64,000 nt of DNA from CAIQPS01 sp963843455 (GCA_963843455.1 CAWJKE010000013.1:1-64000), one strand, 5' to 3'. Counted from the stretch's first letter, positions 26,976-35,805 are shown. Translations and numbers: made by a program. Notes: generated by a model from the letters alone, not told the origin.

Positions 26976-27548
26976 CTAGTAGGTCTCGGCCCAGATCTCG
27001 TAGTAGGCCTGCGCGTGTTTGCACGCCGGGCACTCGTCCGGAGCCTCAGGACCTTCGTGGATGTAGCCGCAGTTCCGGCAGTGCCACTTGACCGTGGTGT
27101 CACGCTTGAAGACCCGGCCGTTCTCCACGTTGGCCAACAGCTTGCGGTAGCGGAGCTCGTGTTGCTCCTCGACCTCGGATATCTCCGTGAAGGACTCGGC
27201 CACCTTCTTGAAGCCCTCCGCCTCGGCGACGGCGGCGAAACCCGGATAGAGTGTGCCCCATTCTTCCTTCTCGCCTTCGGCCGCCGCCAGCAGGTTCTCG
27301 GCAGTACTACCGGTCTTGCCGGCGGGGTAGGTAGCGGTGATCTCCGCCGGCCCGCCCTCCAGGTGATCGAAGAAGATCTGTGCGTGCTCTTTCTCGTTGT
27401 CCGCCGTCTCAGCGAAGATGGCGGCTATCTGTTCGAAGCCTTCCTTCCTGGCCTGGCTCGAGAAGAAGGTGTACCGGTTGCGCGCTTGGCTCTCACCCGC
27501 GAACGCTTTGAGCAGGTTCTGCTCGGTCTTGGACCCTTTGATCTTCAT
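26976..27548 (-). CDS. rbr: Rubrerythrin
   Basis: This 190-residue protein has a diiron four-helix domain and a C-terminal rubredoxin-like domain. Iron ligands include GES at 18-20, the ExxH at E52-H55 (NEKEHAQ) and the second EEQHELRY. The rubredoxin part has CRNCGYIHEGP and CPACKHAQAYYE. Rubrerythrins reduce hydrogen peroxide in anaerobes and microaerophiles using electrons from rubredoxin or ferredoxin partners. ATG 27546-27548 follows AAAGGAGA. Confidence 0.95.
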   Translation of the reverse strand: MKIKGSKTEQNLLKAFAGESQARNRYTFFSSQARKEGFEQIAAIFAETADNEKEHAQIFFDHLEGGPAEITATYPAGKTGSTAENLLAAAEGEKEEWGTLYPGFAAVAEAEGFKKVAESFTEISEVEEQHELRYRKLLANVENGRVFKRDTTVKWHCRNCGYIHEGPEAPDECPACKHAQAYYEIWAETY

Positions 27549-27656
27549 GCCCGGGTCTCCTTTCACAAGAAGTCGAAGAGCGAGATGCGACATCTACCAG
27601 GATGGCACACAAGCGGGGGGGTTGTCAGCCGGCTGAGCGCCGCTACGCGCCCATCC

Positions 27657-29063
27657 TTATGCCGTCGGGTCGGTCACCCTGCCGAGGAATAGGATGGCCC
27701 CGGTGTCGCGGTCGCGCAGGGCGAACAGGAAGGGCCGGTCGACCTTCATCTGCACCATGGTCATCGGCGCCGCTGTGGCCCGCATGATCACGGCCGTGGC
27801 CGCCGCTGCTTCCGTGCCCTCTTCGTCCACCGCTATGTAGGCCTCATGGATGACGTCGCTGATGGACAGGACTTCCTGCTTTGTCATGGCCGAGAACTCC
27901 GCAGCCTCAGGGTCGAACGCCTTTTCCATCCCCAGGGCCTTGAGCGCGTCCGCGAGACCTGCTTGGGTGCGGAACTTGAACTTAGGCATAGTCAGGTCGA
28001 CCTCGGCGTCCTTCGACAACCCGCCGATGACCTCGTCGATCAGCCCTCTGTTCAACTGTTCCTCTACTTCCGCGAAACGTCCCGGCTGGGGCACTATCAG
28101 CAGCATGGCAAGCTCGTCCCGGGCGTACGGGAGCTCGACGGCCTCCCAGCCTTCGCCCATCCCGTAGGCGTAACCGGCCGATTGGCGCATCATCGGAGTA
28201 GTCACCTCAGCGCCGGCCAGCGTGGCGAACCGGCCGTCGGCCGTCATGGCCTTGTCGAATTGGGACGCCCAAGTGGCGTCGAGATAGACGGCGTTGACCA
28301 GGACCAACCGGGTCAGTTCGTCGAGTGCGCCCTGAGGTATGAGGTCCTTGATCTTGTCCTCCGTCTGTCCGGCCACCCACTCGTTGATGGTTATGCGCGC
28401 ATCTTCGGCGGCCGTCTTGTAGTCGACCAGGCGCACCCCGGCCCCATAGTCGGCGGCCAGGGTATCGAGGAAGAGCTTCTCGAAGGGAAGGTCCCTCTGC
28501 GCCCAGAGGCTATTGGCCGTCTTGACGAGCACTCCCTGGTCCTTGCCCTCAGAGTCTTTCCCCTGCCAACTCCGCGATTCGAGGAGAGAGTCGAGCGAAT
28601 TGAAGGCTTGGTGGAGGGCGTCCCCCTGGAGCCCAAAGTGGAGGGTCTTCGCCATTTCATCGGCCGTCGGGCCCACCGCCCCCGCGTACGTCATGGCGAG
28701 CGCGGTCTCGATACTGGCGGGCGAGAAGACGAGGTTTCCGTTGCCGGCGGCTTTGGCAAGCACCGCGTAGAGATCGGCGCCAAAGGCGTCGACAGCGCTG
28801 GATGCGGAGAGGACGTCCGCCCGCGAAGCCGAGGCCGAGACCCGGGACAGGTCTGACGAGGCCAGGAGAACGTCGTCGCGCGAGGTACTCCCAGCGGTGC
28901 TGGTCGTCACGCCGTTGCCTGTGGACGTGGTCACGTCATCACCTGCTCCTGTGCCGCAAGACACCAGAAAGAATAGCCCCCCGAGCAGAAGCGCCGCCAC
29001 GAGGACAGGTATGGGCAAAGACCCCTGTCGTGGTGGAACGGAAGCGGGACGCGACTGCTTCAT
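27657..29063 (-). CDS. Serpin-family protease inhibitor lipoprotein
   Basis: This 468-residue protein has a signal sequence with lipobox FLVSC at about residue 36 and a Thr/Ser linker. A complete serpin fold follows: NLVFSPASIETALAMTYAGA, LVLVNAVYLDATWASQF, LPYARDELAMLLIVP and PKFKFRTQAGLADALKALGM. The reactive-centre hinge is VDEEGTEAAAATAV, so it should be inhibitory. RPFLFALRDRDTGAILFLGRV closes the fold. The scissile bond lies in the IMRATAAPM region. It probably guards the cell surface against exogenous serine proteases. Confidence 0.94.
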   Translation of the reverse strand: MKQSRPASVPPRQGSLPIPVLVAALLLGGLFFLVSCGTGAGDDVTTSTGNGVTTSTAGSTSRDDVLLASSDLSRVSASASRADVLSASSAVDAFGADLYAVLAKAAGNGNLVFSPASIETALAMTYAGAVGPTADEMAKTLHFGLQGDALHQAFNSLDSLLESRSWQGKDSEGKDQGVLVKTANSLWAQRDLPFEKLFLDTLAADYGAGVRLVDYKTAAEDARITINEWVAGQTEDKIKDLIPQGALDELTRLVLVNAVYLDATWASQFDKAMTADGRFATLAGAEVTTPMMRQSAGYAYGMGEGWEAVELPYARDELAMLLIVPQPGRFAEVEEQLNRGLIDEVIGGLSKDAEVDLTMPKFKFRTQAGLADALKALGMEKAFDPEAAEFSAMTKQEVLSISDVIHEAYIAVDEEGTEAAAATAVIMRATAAPMTMVQMKVDRPFLFALRDRDTGAILFLGRVTDPTA

Positions 29064-29295
29064 GGCTGCCCTCCTCGTCTCGGACCCATCCTACTCCCCG
29101 CCGGTCCGACGTCGTCAAGAAGAGCCGGGGTTCCTCCCCGGCCCAGGCCCCGCGTCTGCCGGTAGCCGGAACTTTGACAGTGATACCGGTAGAGAGAATA
29201 ATGAGTGCCGCACTCATCGAGGCACCATACGCACACTCGCGGTTCGCAGGGGAACCGGCCCGTCTCAAGAATCTGTCACATAGATCGGTTGATTC

Positions 29296-30845
29296 ATGAG
29301 ACCCACTGAGTACACCACCCACCCTCGGGACAGTTACACCGCCCGTCTGCTACGGGCGCTCTATTCGGCCGTGATCCCGGGAGTCGGCCAGTTGGTGGCC
29401 GGTGTCCGCCGCCGCGGATTCATCTTGCTCGCGATATTCCTGCTCGTGTCCGCCGTGGGTGCCGTCATCCTCACCCGGGGTACCGACGCCATCCTCACCT
29501 GGGTGGTGCAACCCAAGGTCCTCATGGCCCTCTTGTGGGTCAACATCGTCATCATGCTGCTGCGGATGTACGCGGTCATCGACGCTTGGATGACCGGCAA
29601 GGTGGGGGCCCTGAAGCCCGTCCGTCCCTCGGGCCCGGGGATCATGATGACTGGGGTGGGGCTGGTCCTGATCCTCGTCTTCACCTTGGCGCCTCACGCC
29701 GTCGCCGGCTACTACACCATCGTTTCCCACAATCTCCTCACCACGGTCTTTGCGGACGACGGCGGCAGCACCGAGCCGTCCGCCACCGTCACCACCGCGA
29801 CTCCCGCGACTACCACGACGACCACCTATCGCTCGACCAGCACGTCGGGGGGGACCTCGAGTTCGACGACCACCACGACCGTGGAGAGCACCACCACCAC
29901 CGAGAGCACCACCACGACGAGCCCGCTCGTCTGGGGGGACGACCAGCGCATGACCATTCTGCTCATCGGTACGGACGCGGGCTATGGGCGCTCTGGAGCT
30001 CGGTCCGACTCCATGAACGTGGCGAGCATCGACATGAACACAGGCGACGTGGCCATCTTCGGCCTCCCTCGGAACACAGGCGACACGCCTCTTGGCAAGA
30101 AGACCGCAGCAGCCCTGGGAATGAAGACCTATCCGGAGACTGCTCAATGCCCTCTACGGGGCGGCTGCCAAGCATCCGGAGATCGCGCCAGACGGCGGCG
30201 ATCCGGGCGCGGAAGCGGTCATGGAGACGGCCAGCCTCATCCTGGGCATCCCCATCGACTACTACGCGGTCGTGAACATGATGGGCCTCGTCGACATGGT
30301 CGAATGCCTTGGGCGGGATCGACGTCAACCTCAACAAGGCGCTTCACATCACTTACGCTCCCCTCGCCGCGGGAGAGTCCAAGACGTCATACACTTTCAA
30401 TGTGGGCGTCAACCATCTCGATGGGCTCGAAGCCCTGGCCTACGCGCGTGATCGTGCGGACAGCAGCGACTACACGCGCATGGGACGGCAGCGCTGCGTG
30501 CTCATGGCCATGCTCTATCAGAACAGCGTGGCCAAGCTGACGCTCAGATTCCCGAAGATCGCCGCCGCCCTGGAGAAGAGCGTGGCCACGAACCTGCCTC
30601 TCAGCGCGCTGCCCGACCTGATCAAGCTGCGCAGCAAAGTGAAGACCAACGAGATGATCGCCATGGGCTTCACCCCGCCGGACTGGGTCTCCCGCTACAA
30701 CGCGAAAGGCTACAACGTGCTCGATGTCGTGAAGATCAAGGCGGCGGTCAAGGCCATCCTCGCCGATCCGGCGGCCTGGGCCGCCGCCCACCCCACGGCC
30801 ATCACCAACGGGGGGTCATCCGACTGCTGGAAGGTCGCCAAGTAG
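29296..30845 (+). CDS. LytR-CpsA-Psr family protein with multi-pass N-terminus and Thr-rich linker, two frameshifts
   Basis: LCP enzymes attach anionic glycopolymers to peptidoglycan. Here the N-terminus is unusual: about four hydrophobic segments starting YSAVIPGVGQLVAGVRRRG, where most LCP proteins have one. A Thr/Ser-rich low-complexity linker (about residues 155-215) leads to the LCP domain: MTILLIGTDAGYGRSGARSD, GLPRNTGDTP, then LLNALYGAAAKHPE, GIPIDYYAVVNMMGLVDMV, GGIDVNLNKAL and GLEALAYARDRAD. The frame steps +1 near 30148 and again near 30305, with LCP motifs continuing through all three frames, so I infer sequence errors. The C-terminus ends SSDCWKVAK. Confidence 0.86.
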
Positions 30846-30865
30846 CCGTCTGAGCCCTCTCCGCC

Positions 30866-30892
30866 GACCACTTCATGGAACCAGAAGTGGTC
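30866..30892. promoter_or_regulatory. Perfect 9-bp inverted repeat between the LCP gene and the DUF2089 operon
   Basis: GACCACTTC at 30866-30874 is repeated inverted as GAAGTGGTC at 30884-30892, with a nine-base spacer. It lies 28 bases upstream of a good promoter -35 box and 21 bases after the LCP stop. No T-run follows, so an operator is as likely as a terminator for the LCP transcript. Confidence 0.55.
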
Positions 30893-30919
30893 AGATGATT
30901 AAGAAAATCAATCTTAGAC

Positions 30920-30947
30920 TTGACTTTTTTAATAAATGGCGTACGCT
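30920..30947 (+). promoter_or_regulatory. Sigma-70-type promoter for the DUF2089 operon
   Basis: TTGACT at 30920-30925 and TACGCT at 30942-30947 are separated by 16 bases, in an AT-rich island (about 30893-30940) that stands out from the GC-rich surroundings. Transcription would start about 45 bases upstream of the ATG at 30997. Confidence 0.6.
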
Positions 30948-30996
30948 TGGAGTCGATGGGATAAACAACGGGCGCACGACGGCCACGGGAGAGACC

Positions 30997-31356
30997 ATGA
31001 GCGAGTGGCGGGAACTGACGGATCTGGTGGGGGACAGGCCGTTCGTGGTGTCCGAAGCGCGGCTCAAAGATCAGGGCATCGACATACGCGGAGAGTTCGA
31101 ACTGCCCCCTCTTGCCGGCCTCCGCTTTGAAGACCAGGTGTTCGTCAGCGAGTTCGTGCGTTGCCACGGGTCCATCAAGTACATGGAGAAGGCTTTCGGC
31201 ATCAGCTATCCCACCGTCAAGAACAGGCTGAACCGTATCGTGCAGCAACTCCACCTGGTGGAGGTGGAGCAGGTGAGCGACAGGGACGAGGTGTTCGACC
31301 TCCTGGAGCGCGGGCAGATCTCCGTGAGCGAAGCGACCGAAAGGCTGGAGCGATGA
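30997..31356 (+). CDS. DUF2089 family putative DNA-binding protein
   Basis: This 119-residue protein has a helix-turn-helix-like segment YMEKAFGISYPTVKNRLNRI (about residues 65-84), preceded by FVSEFVRCHGSIK. The C-terminal DLLERGQISVSEATERL resembles the short SHOCT-like helical hairpin found in the third gene of the operon. The usual zinc-binding N-terminus of DUF2089 appears to be missing. The start at 30997 follows GGGAGAG. It is probably a regulator, perhaps acting on the palindrome upstream. Confidence 0.8.
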   Translation: MSEWRELTDLVGDRPFVVSEARLKDQGIDIRGEFELPPLAGLRFEDQVFVSEFVRCHGSIKYMEKAFGISYPTVKNRLNRIVQQLHLVEVEQVSDRDEVFDLLERGQISVSEATERLER

Positions 31357-31634
31357 AGATACCGCCGTACGCCGTCGCGCTGCGCATCGCCGAGCAGGAG
31401 CGGACCAAGTTCAGGATCTGGTTCCCCCTGTTCTTGCTGTGGCCTCTGGCTGTTCCCCTGTTGATGCTGACCTTCATCGCCACCCTCGTGGTGGACGCCG
31501 TCCGCCTCCTCGCCGGTCAGAAGGGCACGTACACCCGTCTAGCGGTGGGCGTGCTCGGCGTGGTCGGCGAGACGAGGGGCGTGGAGGTCTTCATCCAGGA
31601 CCCCATCCGCACCGTGGCTCTGACCCTGCGTTGA
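31353..31634 (+). CDS. Small membrane protein, 93 residues
   Basis: The start overlaps the DUF2089 stop (ATGA). After a charged N-terminus comes a long hydrophobic stretch (FRIWFPLFLLWPLAVPLLMLTFIATLVVDAVRLL), enough for two closely spaced membrane segments. The C-terminal half, VEVFIQDPIRTVALTLR, looks like a soluble beta tail. Similar small membrane proteins sit between DUF2089 and SHOCT-like proteins elsewhere, as remembered; the role is unknown. Confidence 0.75.
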   Translation: MKIPPYAVALRIAEQERTKFRIWFPLFLLWPLAVPLLMLTFIATLVVDAVRLLAGQKGTYTRLAVGVLGVVGETRGVEVFIQDPIRTVALTLR

Positions 31635-31671
31635 CGATACCGAGCTGGCGTAGCTCAAGAAGGAGAACATC

Positions 31672-32151
31672 ATGAGTCAGGAACGTGATCGCATACTCGA
31701 CCTGCTGGTAGCCGGCAAGATCACCGCCGAGGAGGCGGGTCGCCTGCTGGACGCGGTTGATTCGAAGCCCGCCCAGGCCGCCGCCGAGCCCGCGGCCCCC
31801 AAGAACGGCTCCGGCGCACTGCCCAAGTTCATGTACGTCAAAGTCCTCAGCACCCAAGGGGACAATGTGAACGTCAAGATCCCGCTGGCCCTTGTCCGCG
31901 CGGGTCTCAAGCTCACGTCTCTCATCCCGCCGCAGGCGATGGAGCAGATCGACAAGTCGATGGCGGAAAAAGGCATGTCCATCGACCTGAAGAATCTCAA
32001 GCCTGAGGACCTCGAGGACATCATCGAGTCGCTGCGAGAGATGGAGATCAGCGTCGACTCCGCCAACGGGGATAATGTCCGCGTGTACGCCTGCATAAAG
32101 GAGGAGCCGTGCAACCCGATGTCTCGCCGATACTCGACCGGCTGTCGATAA
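31672..32151 (+). CDS. SHOCT-like domain protein
   Basis: The N-terminus MSQERDRILDLLVAGKITAEEAGRLLDAVD is a SHOCT-like helical hairpin, matching the tail of the DUF2089 protein two genes upstream. The middle, MYVKVLSTQGDNVNVKIPLALVRAGLKL, and the C-terminal SVDSANGDNVRVY are typical of the family. GATAATGTCCGCGTG encodes its last conserved part. The frame then runs 43 bases into the next gene, so the final 12-15 residues may be a sequencing artefact. Confidence 0.8.
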   Translation: MSQERDRILDLLVAGKITAEEAGRLLDAVDSKPAQAAAEPAAPKNGSGALPKFMYVKVLSTQGDNVNVKIPLALVRAGLKLTSLIPPQAMEQIDKSMAEKGMSIDLKNLKPEDLEDIIESLREMEISVDSANGDNVRVYACIKEEPCNPMSRRYSTGCR

Positions 32152-32828
32152 CGGAGCCGCTCATCGGCTTCTACGACGCTCCCGATCCGGCTCCGTTCGA
32201 GCCGCTGGTGCTGCCCAAAGGGCGCCAGTGCGTGTTCAAGTTCCACAACGATTGGAGAGAGGGCAAGACCCTCCACATCACCAAGGAGAAACACGGCTGC
32301 GGCGCCATTCACCTGCTGGGGATCGAGGAGCGGTCTCGGGAGGACCTGGTCGAGTTCCTTTGCGACGAGGAAGGGCTCAAGGCGTCACACGAGCTCATGA
32401 ACCTGTGGCTCGATTCCGCCCCGCGCTACCAGCCGCGGCACCAGCACCTGCTGATCGGTCCCGTGCGCCCCGAGCAGTACGAGTATCTGCGCAGCGTGAC
32501 CTTCTACGTCAACCCCGACCAGCTCTCGGTGCTCACTGCCGGCGCCATCTACTACAGTCATCCGGATGATCTGACCCCGCTGATCGCCCGGTTTGGGTCG
32601 GGGTGCATGCAGCTGGCGCCGCTGTTCGACGACCTGGAGGCTCCGCAGGCGCTCATCGGGGCACTGGATCAAGCCGCGCGGGCGGATCTCGACCCGTGCA
32701 CCCTCGCTTTCACGGTTACCAAGCCCATGTTCGAACTTCTCTCCCTGTGGGCCGCCGACCCGCGCAGTTCGCTCCACAACCGGTTCCTCGGAACTCTGCT
32801 GCGGGCCAGAGGAGGATCGCTGGCCTAA
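32109..32828 (+). CDS. DUF169 family protein
   Basis: This 239-residue protein has the DUF169 pattern: EPLIGFYDAPDPA, CVFKFHNDWREGKTLHITKEKHGCGAIHLLG, IGPVRPEQYEYLRSVTFYVNPDQLSVLTAG and SGCMQLAPLFDDLEAPQALIGALDQAAR. Conserved cysteines suggest a metal or redox site, but family function is unknown; members are common in anaerobes. The GTG at 32109 follows AAGGAGGAGCC and overlaps the preceding frame. It is the last gene of the operon. Confidence 0.85.
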   Translation: MQPDVSPILDRLSITEPLIGFYDAPDPAPFEPLVLPKGRQCVFKFHNDWREGKTLHITKEKHGCGAIHLLGIEERSREDLVEFLCDEEGLKASHELMNLWLDSAPRYQPRHQHLLIGPVRPEQYEYLRSVTFYVNPDQLSVLTAGAIYYSHPDDLTPLIARFGSGCMQLAPLFDDLEAPQALIGALDQAARADLDPCTLAFTVTKPMFELLSLWAADPRSSLHNRFLGTLLRARGGSLA

Positions 32829-32881
32829 GCCGGTGGCCGGGGCGCCGCGGTCGACGGCGCCCTTACCGGACGCCGGCTCAT

Positions 32882-33894
32882 TCAGTCGGCCTGCTGCCGT
32901 TCCCGCCAGTATTCCAGCGTGCGCCGGAAGGCCTCCTCGCGAGAGACGATGGGCCTGTAGCTCGAGGTCGCGCTCCGCCTTGTCGTGCCGGTAGGTGTGG
33001 TCGACGCAGGTCTGTACTACCGAAAAGCGGCTCAGATGGGAATGCGGCGCCATCAGCTCCGCCACGCAGGCCAGTCCGTACGCGATGGGGTAGGGGATGC
33101 TGCGCCGCGGCACGGGCAGCTCCAGCCCCTGTAGGTAGGGCTCCATGAAGTCGAAGAGGTTCTCGGCCGGATAGTGGTCGCCGACGAAGTACACCTGGCC
33201 GGCGACGGGAGAGCCGGGGAAGAGTCGCTCGGCGGCCAACAGATGGGCATGCGCGGCGTTCTCGGAGTAGACGTGGGTGAAGCGCGCCCTACCGTTCCCT
33301 GCCCGCATGTACCTGCCCTTCCTCGCCATCGCCACGATGTTCCCCAGGTGGTAACGATCTCGCGGGCCGTACATGCCCGGCAGGCCGCAGGGCGCACGTG
33401 GCGAGGTCGGGCCCGTTCGCGGCTATCATCGATCGCTCGGCGATCAGCTTGGTGCGGCAGTAGTCGTCGCTCGGCAGCCTCGCCGGGTACGGCAAGCACT
33501 CGTTGCCGTCGACGATGGGCCTGCGGCCGTCAACGACTACGTCGATGGTGCTGGTGTAGACGAGGCGCCGTATCCCCAAGTCGCGGCACACCTCGATCAC
33601 GAGCCGGTTACCGTCGATGTTCACGGTCTCATAGACCTCGCGCGGAGTTGCCGGGTCCCATACCGCGGCGGCGGTCTGAAAGACCACGTCGGCCGGTCGC
33701 AGGCGGCCGCCACCGCGTCGCGATCGCGTATGTCACCGATGCCGGGCTTCGCAACAGGCCTCGGGAAGCGGCTGCGTGTCGAGGACGCTCACCTGCTTTC
33801 CGGCGGCCACAAGTTGCCGAACCATCTCGTAGCCGAGCATCCCCGCGCCGCCAATTACAGTGCAGCGGTCGAAGTCTCTGGTCGGCGCGCTCAC
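32882..33894 (-). CDS. NAD-dependent epimerase/3-beta-hydroxysteroid dehydrogenase-like protein, four apparent frameshifts
   Basis: This extended short-chain dehydrogenase has RCTVIGGAGMLGYEMVRQLV (NAD site), VVFQTAAAVWDPATPREVYETVNIDG, RRLVYTSTIDVVVDG, a DDYCRTKLIAE segment (Y-x3-K), MYGPRDRYHLGNIV and the C-terminus RPIVSREEAFRRTLEYW. The pieces lie in different frames; breaks fall near 33770, 33695, 33385 and 32955. The GTG start at 33892-33894 overlaps the ferredoxin stop (GTGA). The substrate is probably a nucleotide sugar, steroid-like or other hydroxyl compound; it cannot be resolved. Confidence 0.78.
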
Positions 33895-34173
33895 GAGGCG
33901 TCTCCGCTCGGGACGCGCCCCGGTCTCACCGAGATGGCGATTCCGCGGACAGACGGTCACGCACTCGCCGCATCCGGTGCAGAGCGAAGGCCATAGAGGG
34001 GTGACCCGCCAGGCCCGAGGATCGCAGGGGTCGGGCTCGGTGGCTCCGATCGTCTGGTGGAGCAGAAAGACGGCAGGCCCGCAGGCCCGCAGGCACAGTC
34101 CGCACTCCCGCGGATCGACTCCCACCCCGTCGCCGCAGCTAGCGTAGTCGATGGTGATACGTGTTCTAGCCAC
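33891..34173 (-). CDS. Small ferredoxin-type Fe-S protein, one frameshift near its end
   Basis: The protein of about 93 residues starts at GTG 34171-34173. It has DPRECGLCLRACGPAVF and CTGCGECVTVCPRN. As sequenced, the frame runs on into the epimerase, but removing one C near 33935 restores CPRNAISVRPG, the normal end of a ferredoxin, and a TGA at 33891-33893. The apparent fusion is therefore almost certainly a sequence error. It probably works with the dicluster protein immediately upstream. Confidence 0.75.
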
Positions 34174-34191
34174 CGATCCGCCGTCCGGATC

Positions 34192-35061
34192 TTAGTACTT
34201 GCCGGCCAAAGCCGGAATCTGGTCGCGGGGGACGAGAAACAGCGCCGCGGTAGGACAGACGTGGCGGCAGACGCCACAACCATAGCAGTCCGCCTGATCG
34301 ACCACGGGCCGACCGAGGCCGTTGTCGATGGTGATGGCGCCGAAGGGGCACTGGTTGACACACGCGCCACACCCCAGGCAGACGTCCTCCCTGAAGTCGA
34401 TGACGTATTCGGCTTTGTATACGGACTTGATCCCGAAATCCACCCGAGGGCGGATGCCGGCGCATTCGGGGCTTTCACACGAGCAGAGGTTGTTGATGTA
34501 GGGAAAGGGGCCAAACCAGATAGTGCCGATGTACCCCTTACGGTTGTGCTCTCGGAACCGGCCGATCGCCTGCTCCCGGCTCAGGTGGTACTTCTCCTTC
34601 TCGGGTATGAACCGGGGCAGCTTATCGATGATCTCCGACATGACGCCGAAGTTGATGCAACACGACTCCTTGACACCGCGGGTCATGTAGCGGCACATGC
34701 AGTTCTTCTCGATGATGGGTTCGGCCGCACAATGGGTGAGGATCGCTTCGGCGTCTTCGAGCGGCACCACCTGCCCGATGTGCCCTTCGGGCCGGAAGGG
34801 ATTGCGCGGGGGCCTGCGGCTGTGAAGCATCCGCTCGGCAAAGGATCTGACTACCCGGCCGATGATCGGCATGCGTAACGTGTAGTCCATGCCCACCGGG
34901 CTGAAGCCGTTGACTCTGCGTACCGAGATCTGTTCGAAATTGGTGTACTGCTCGAGCAGGTAGGCTCGGAGATCGTATTTCTCAACAACCTGGTCCGAGT
35001 AGTGGGCGGCGTTTAGATACCACTTGCCACCGGCGCCGTGCTTCATGCAGTAGTCGCACAT
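34192..35061 (-). CDS. 4Fe-4S dicluster ferredoxin-domain protein
   Basis: This 289-residue protein starts MCDYCMKHGAGGKWYLN. The middle has NCMCRYMTRGVKESCCINFG and NNLCSCESPECAG, and the C-terminal third has two clusters, CLGCGACVNQCPFGAI and CYGCGVCRHVCPTAAL. Proteins of this layout occur in anaerobes near oxidoreductases and are probably electron carriers with an additional cysteine-rich domain. It lies 18 bases upstream of the small ferredoxin gene, so the two Fe-S proteins and the epimerase form one unit. Confidence 0.87.
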   Translation of the reverse strand: MCDYCMKHGAGGKWYLNAAHYSDQVVEKYDLRAYLLEQYTNFEQISVRRVNGFSPVGMDYTLRMPIIGRVVRSFAERMLHSRRPPRNPFRPEGHIGQVVPLEDAEAILTHCAAEPIIEKNCMCRYMTRGVKESCCINFGVMSEIIDKLPRFIPEKEKYHLSREQAIGRFREHNRKGYIGTIWFGPFPYINNLCSCESPECAGIRPRVDFGIKSVYKAEYVIDFREDVCLGCGACVNQCPFGAITIDNGLGRPVVDQADCYGCGVCRHVCPTAALFLVPRDQIPALAGKY

Positions 35062-35198
35062 GACTTGTCATGATGACGGATGGCCTGCCCGAAAGGCAAT
35101 AGCGAACAGCGAGTGTTCGGAGGGCGGCCCAAGCTCGAGAGTGGACGCGAACCGGCGAGCGCGGGCAGGGATTCGGCTCTCTGCCTCGGTAGTGGCTC

Positions 35199-35204
35199 TA
35201 TAAT
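35199..35204 (+). promoter_or_regulatory. Perfect -10 box placed for a leaderless mRNA
   Basis: TATAAT ends exactly seven bases before the GTG at 35212 that starts the NUDIX gene. With the usual spacing, transcription would begin at or next to the start codon. No ribosome binding site is visible. There is no good -35 box, as is common for leaderless actinobacterial promoters. Confidence 0.6.
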
Positions 35205-35211
35205 CCGTCAC

Positions 35212-35805
35212 GTGGACAAGGAGGAGATACGACGCCGACTCGCGGCCGCCTGCCCGCCGGGAGGCGCCGCGCACCCAGCCGGCGCAGCGACCGCGCCCTT
35301 CCCCGGCGACGCGCCGCCTGTCCCGGCCGCCGTACTCGTGGCTTTGTTGAACTCGCCTCGAGGTCCGGAGATCGTTTTGACGCAGCGGACAGCCGAGTTG
35401 AGGAACCACCCGGGGCAGATCAGCCTGCCTGGCGGGAAGATCGAGCCGGGCGACAGCAGTCCTGCAGCCGCCGCTCTACGCGAAGCCTTCGAGGAGGTCG
35501 GCCTGCCGCCCGAGAGGGTGGAGATTCTTGGGTGTCTTCCGCAGCATCGGACGGTCTCGGACTACTGCGTCCATCCGTTCGTCGGCTGGGTCGAGCCGCC
35601 CGCGGCCCTCGTGCCCGATGAGCAGGAAGTGGCCGATGTGTTCCTGGTGCCGCTCCGCTTTGTGCTCGATCCGGGCAACCACCTGCGAGAGAGTGCGTGG
35701 CGCGACGGTCAACATCGCAGCTACTACGTATTGCCCTATCCCGGCAGGCGGATATGGGGAGCGACCGCCGCCATCCTCGTGAGTCTCGCGCGGGTGCTCA
35801 GCTAG
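35212..35805 (+). CDS. NUDIX hydrolase, CoA pyrophosphatase-like
   Basis: This 197-residue protein has LTQRTAELRNHPGQISLPGGK, the CoA-specific NUDIX extension (L-L-T-x-R and H-x-G-Q-x-x-F/L-P-G-G), and the NUDIX box GGKIEPGDSSPAAAALREAF with EEVGL following. It probably cleaves CoA or acyl-CoA to 4'-phosphopantetheine and 3',5'-ADP. I chose the GTG at 35212 because the conserved region begins soon after and because of the -10 box just upstream. An open frame extends further upstream through that promoter without family similarity. Confidence 0.88.
   Translation: MDKEEIRRRLAAACPPGGAAHPAGAATAPFPGDAPPVPAAVLVALLNSPRGPEIVLTQRTAELRNHPGQISLPGGKIEPGDSSPAAAALREAFEEVGLPPERVEILGCLPQHRTVSDYCVHPFVGWVEPPAALVPDEQEVADVFLVPLRFVLDPGNHLRESAWRDGQHRSYYVLPYPGRRIWGATAAILVSLARVLS

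Noticed and set aside
29800..29930. Thr-codon repeats as a possible CRISPR or minisatellite
   Set aside because: The ACC/ACG/AGC-rich stretch is a translated Thr/Ser linker in the LCP protein without regular spacers.
33733..34173. Ferredoxin fused to an epimerase as a novel protein
   Set aside because: A one-base correction restores both normal gene ends with a GTGA overlap, and several other frame slips lie in the same epimerase gene.
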